From positions 1-64,000 of the forward strand of contig JAFEGA010000019.1 in assembly GCA_018240285.1 (NCBI GenBank): a DNA stretch of 64,000 bases, given 5' to 3'. Every line of letters starts with the position of its first letter. Position 1 is the stretch's first letter. Positions 63,180 through 64,000 of the stretch are shown piece by piece. A program made the translations under genes and the position numbers. The notes below the pieces were generated by a model. The model saw nothing but the letters and a program-made list of their open reading frames with translations, was not told where the DNA came from and made no database searches. Source of the DNA: Pseudomonadota bacterium (GTDB taxonomy: Bacteria; Pseudomonadota; Gammaproteobacteria; Burkholderiales; Nitrosomonadaceae).

Positions 63180-64000
63180 CGCCGGTCACCGGGTTATCTG
63201 CATGAAAGCAATGTTCCAGCAGGAATTGCAAGGAAGTTTTGCCATTATATTCGTTGATCTGTAAGCGATAAACCGCGTCGATGACGTCTGGCAGCGGATC
63301 GCTATGGAAAAACAGGATACCGTCGTAAATTTCATCCGATTTGCGCACGGCTTGCAGTGCATGACCGGTACTTGCGGGGTGCAATTTTCTCAATTTCAGT
63401 TTCAGATGTTTTTCACCGACAATGCGCTGGCTTTCGACGTAAAACCGTGCCGTGAAGGATGGCTGCGGAAAGCCTTGTCCCCACACTTGCCGCTCGAGCA
63501 TTTCCGCCAGTTCCAGTTTGATGTCGGAAAGCTCCAGATCGCCGTCGGTTTCGATCACGCGCGTCAAATCGGCTGGTGTCAGCAGCGTTTGCGCAACCTG
63601 CTCGAACGCCGCGCGGAATACTTCAAAATCGTCGCCATGAATAGTCAATCCGGCTGCGGCGGCGTGACCGCCGAATTTGCGGATCAGATTGGGATGTTGT
63701 TTGGACACCAGATCCAAGGCATCGCGCAGGTGAAAGCCGTTGATCGACCGCCCCGAACCTTTGATTTCCCCGTCGTTACCGGGTGCGAAAATGATCACCG
63801 GACGATGATATTTGTCCTTGATGCGCGATGCGAGGATGCCGATCACGCCTTGGTGCCAGTCGTGATCGAACAGGCAAATGCTGTAGGTGTTTTGGATATC
63901 CGGCTGGCATGTTTTGAGCGTATTTTCAAGCTTGGCGAGCGCGCTTTCCTGCATAGTCGATTCGATTTCGCGCCGTTGCCGGTTCAACTCGTCCAACTGT
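63169..64000 (-). CDS. recJ: Single-stranded-DNA exonuclease RecJ, C-terminal part (cut by window edge)
   Basis: About 277 residues are visible. The open reading frame continues beyond base 64000, so the N-terminal DHH part is outside. Seen are the end of the linker (LNRQRREIESTMQESAL), the DHHA1 domain (WHQGVIGILASRIKDKYHRP, GSGRSINGFHLRDAL, IRKFGGHAAAAGL) and the OB-fold (GILFFHSDPLP, YNGKTSLQFLLEH). It is a 5'-3' ssDNA exonuclease in recombination and repair. The stop lies 11 bases inside the next gene. Confidence 0.95.
   Translation of the reverse strand, partial: QLDELNRQRREIESTMQESALAKLENTLKTCQPDIQNTYSICLFDHDWHQGVIGILASRIKDKYHRPVIIFAPGNDGEIKGSGRSINGFHLRDALDLVSKQHPNLIRKFGGHAAAAGLTIHGDDFEVFRAAFEQVAQTLLTPADLTRVIETDGDLELSDIKLELAEMLERQVWGQGFPQPSFTARFYVESQRIVGEKHLKLKLRKLHPASTGHALQAVRKSDEIYDGILFFHSDPLPDVIDAVYRLQINEYNGKTSLQFLLEHCFHADNPVTGDAH

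Overview
The window reads as one contiguous stretch of chromosome from a betaproteobacterium. The gene content and several interspersed-repeat families fit the Nitrosomonadales (Nitrosomonas-like). That placement is an inference from protein flavour and gene order, not from a marker gene such as an rRNA, which the window lacks. No tRNA, rRNA, CRISPR array or intact insertion sequence was recognised.

Layout. (1) 1-2.2 kb: an AT-rich NACHT-type STAND ATPase gene, probably acquired, placed directly beside a parS site. (2) 2.2-7.6 kb: an origin-proximal housekeeping block mnmG-rsmG-parA-parB, then a Trm112-like gene and an ADP-ribosylglycohydrolase-family gene. (3) 7.6-15.9 kb: a very large RTX protein with an N-terminal lipase fold, whose 5' end carries two compensating frameshifts, translationally coupled to a small membrane-anchored protein. 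(4) 16.2-21.5 kb: a two-gene operon of a TIR protein and an nSTAND ATPase with a transmembrane helix and 14 near-identical WD40 repeats; this is the best candidate for a little-described conflict or signalling system. (5) 21.8-25.0 kb: mcl-mtkA-mtkB, the malyl-CoA arm of the serine cycle. (6) 25.2-26.2 kb: an accessory unknown gene that shares an upstream palindromic element with the NACHT gene 25 kb away, followed by REP-like hairpins. (7) 26.2-50.3 kb: mostly ordinary chromosome: yqhA, pncC, a secreted His/Asp-rich protein, a hydrolase-DUF2141-DUF748 operon, an FKBP isomerase, an Aer-like chemoreceptor, a DUF4139 protein, a VanZ protein, a five-gene operon (nucleotidyltransferase, HIT, desaturase, divergent phosphoglycerate-mutase homologue, deoxyinosine glycosylase) behind a cysteine desulfurase, phoU, rpiA, yaaA, a DegQ-type protease and an M20 peptidase. 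(8) 50.4-55.9 kb: an AT-rich accessory pocket with a membrane protein, two broken toxin/antitoxin genes beside an intact antitoxin, a metallo-beta-lactamase-fold protein, an orphan RHH antitoxin, and a BrnT/BrnA pair bracketed by two copies of the 3' end of mfd. (9) 55.9-64 kb: mfd, a secreted repeat-like protein, a histidine phosphatase, a lipoprotein, a DUF4010/MgtC-family membrane protein and the C-terminal part of recJ, cut by the window edge.

A family of about 150-bp elements with terminal inverted repeats (MITE-like) occurs four times, plus one 63-bp deleted derivative. At least two copies abut a gene so closely that the element end supplies the stop codon. Accessory cargo is concentrated at three places: beside parS, beside the RTX gene, and at the 3' end of mfd. 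Most other genes are in compact operons, often with ATGA-type overlaps.
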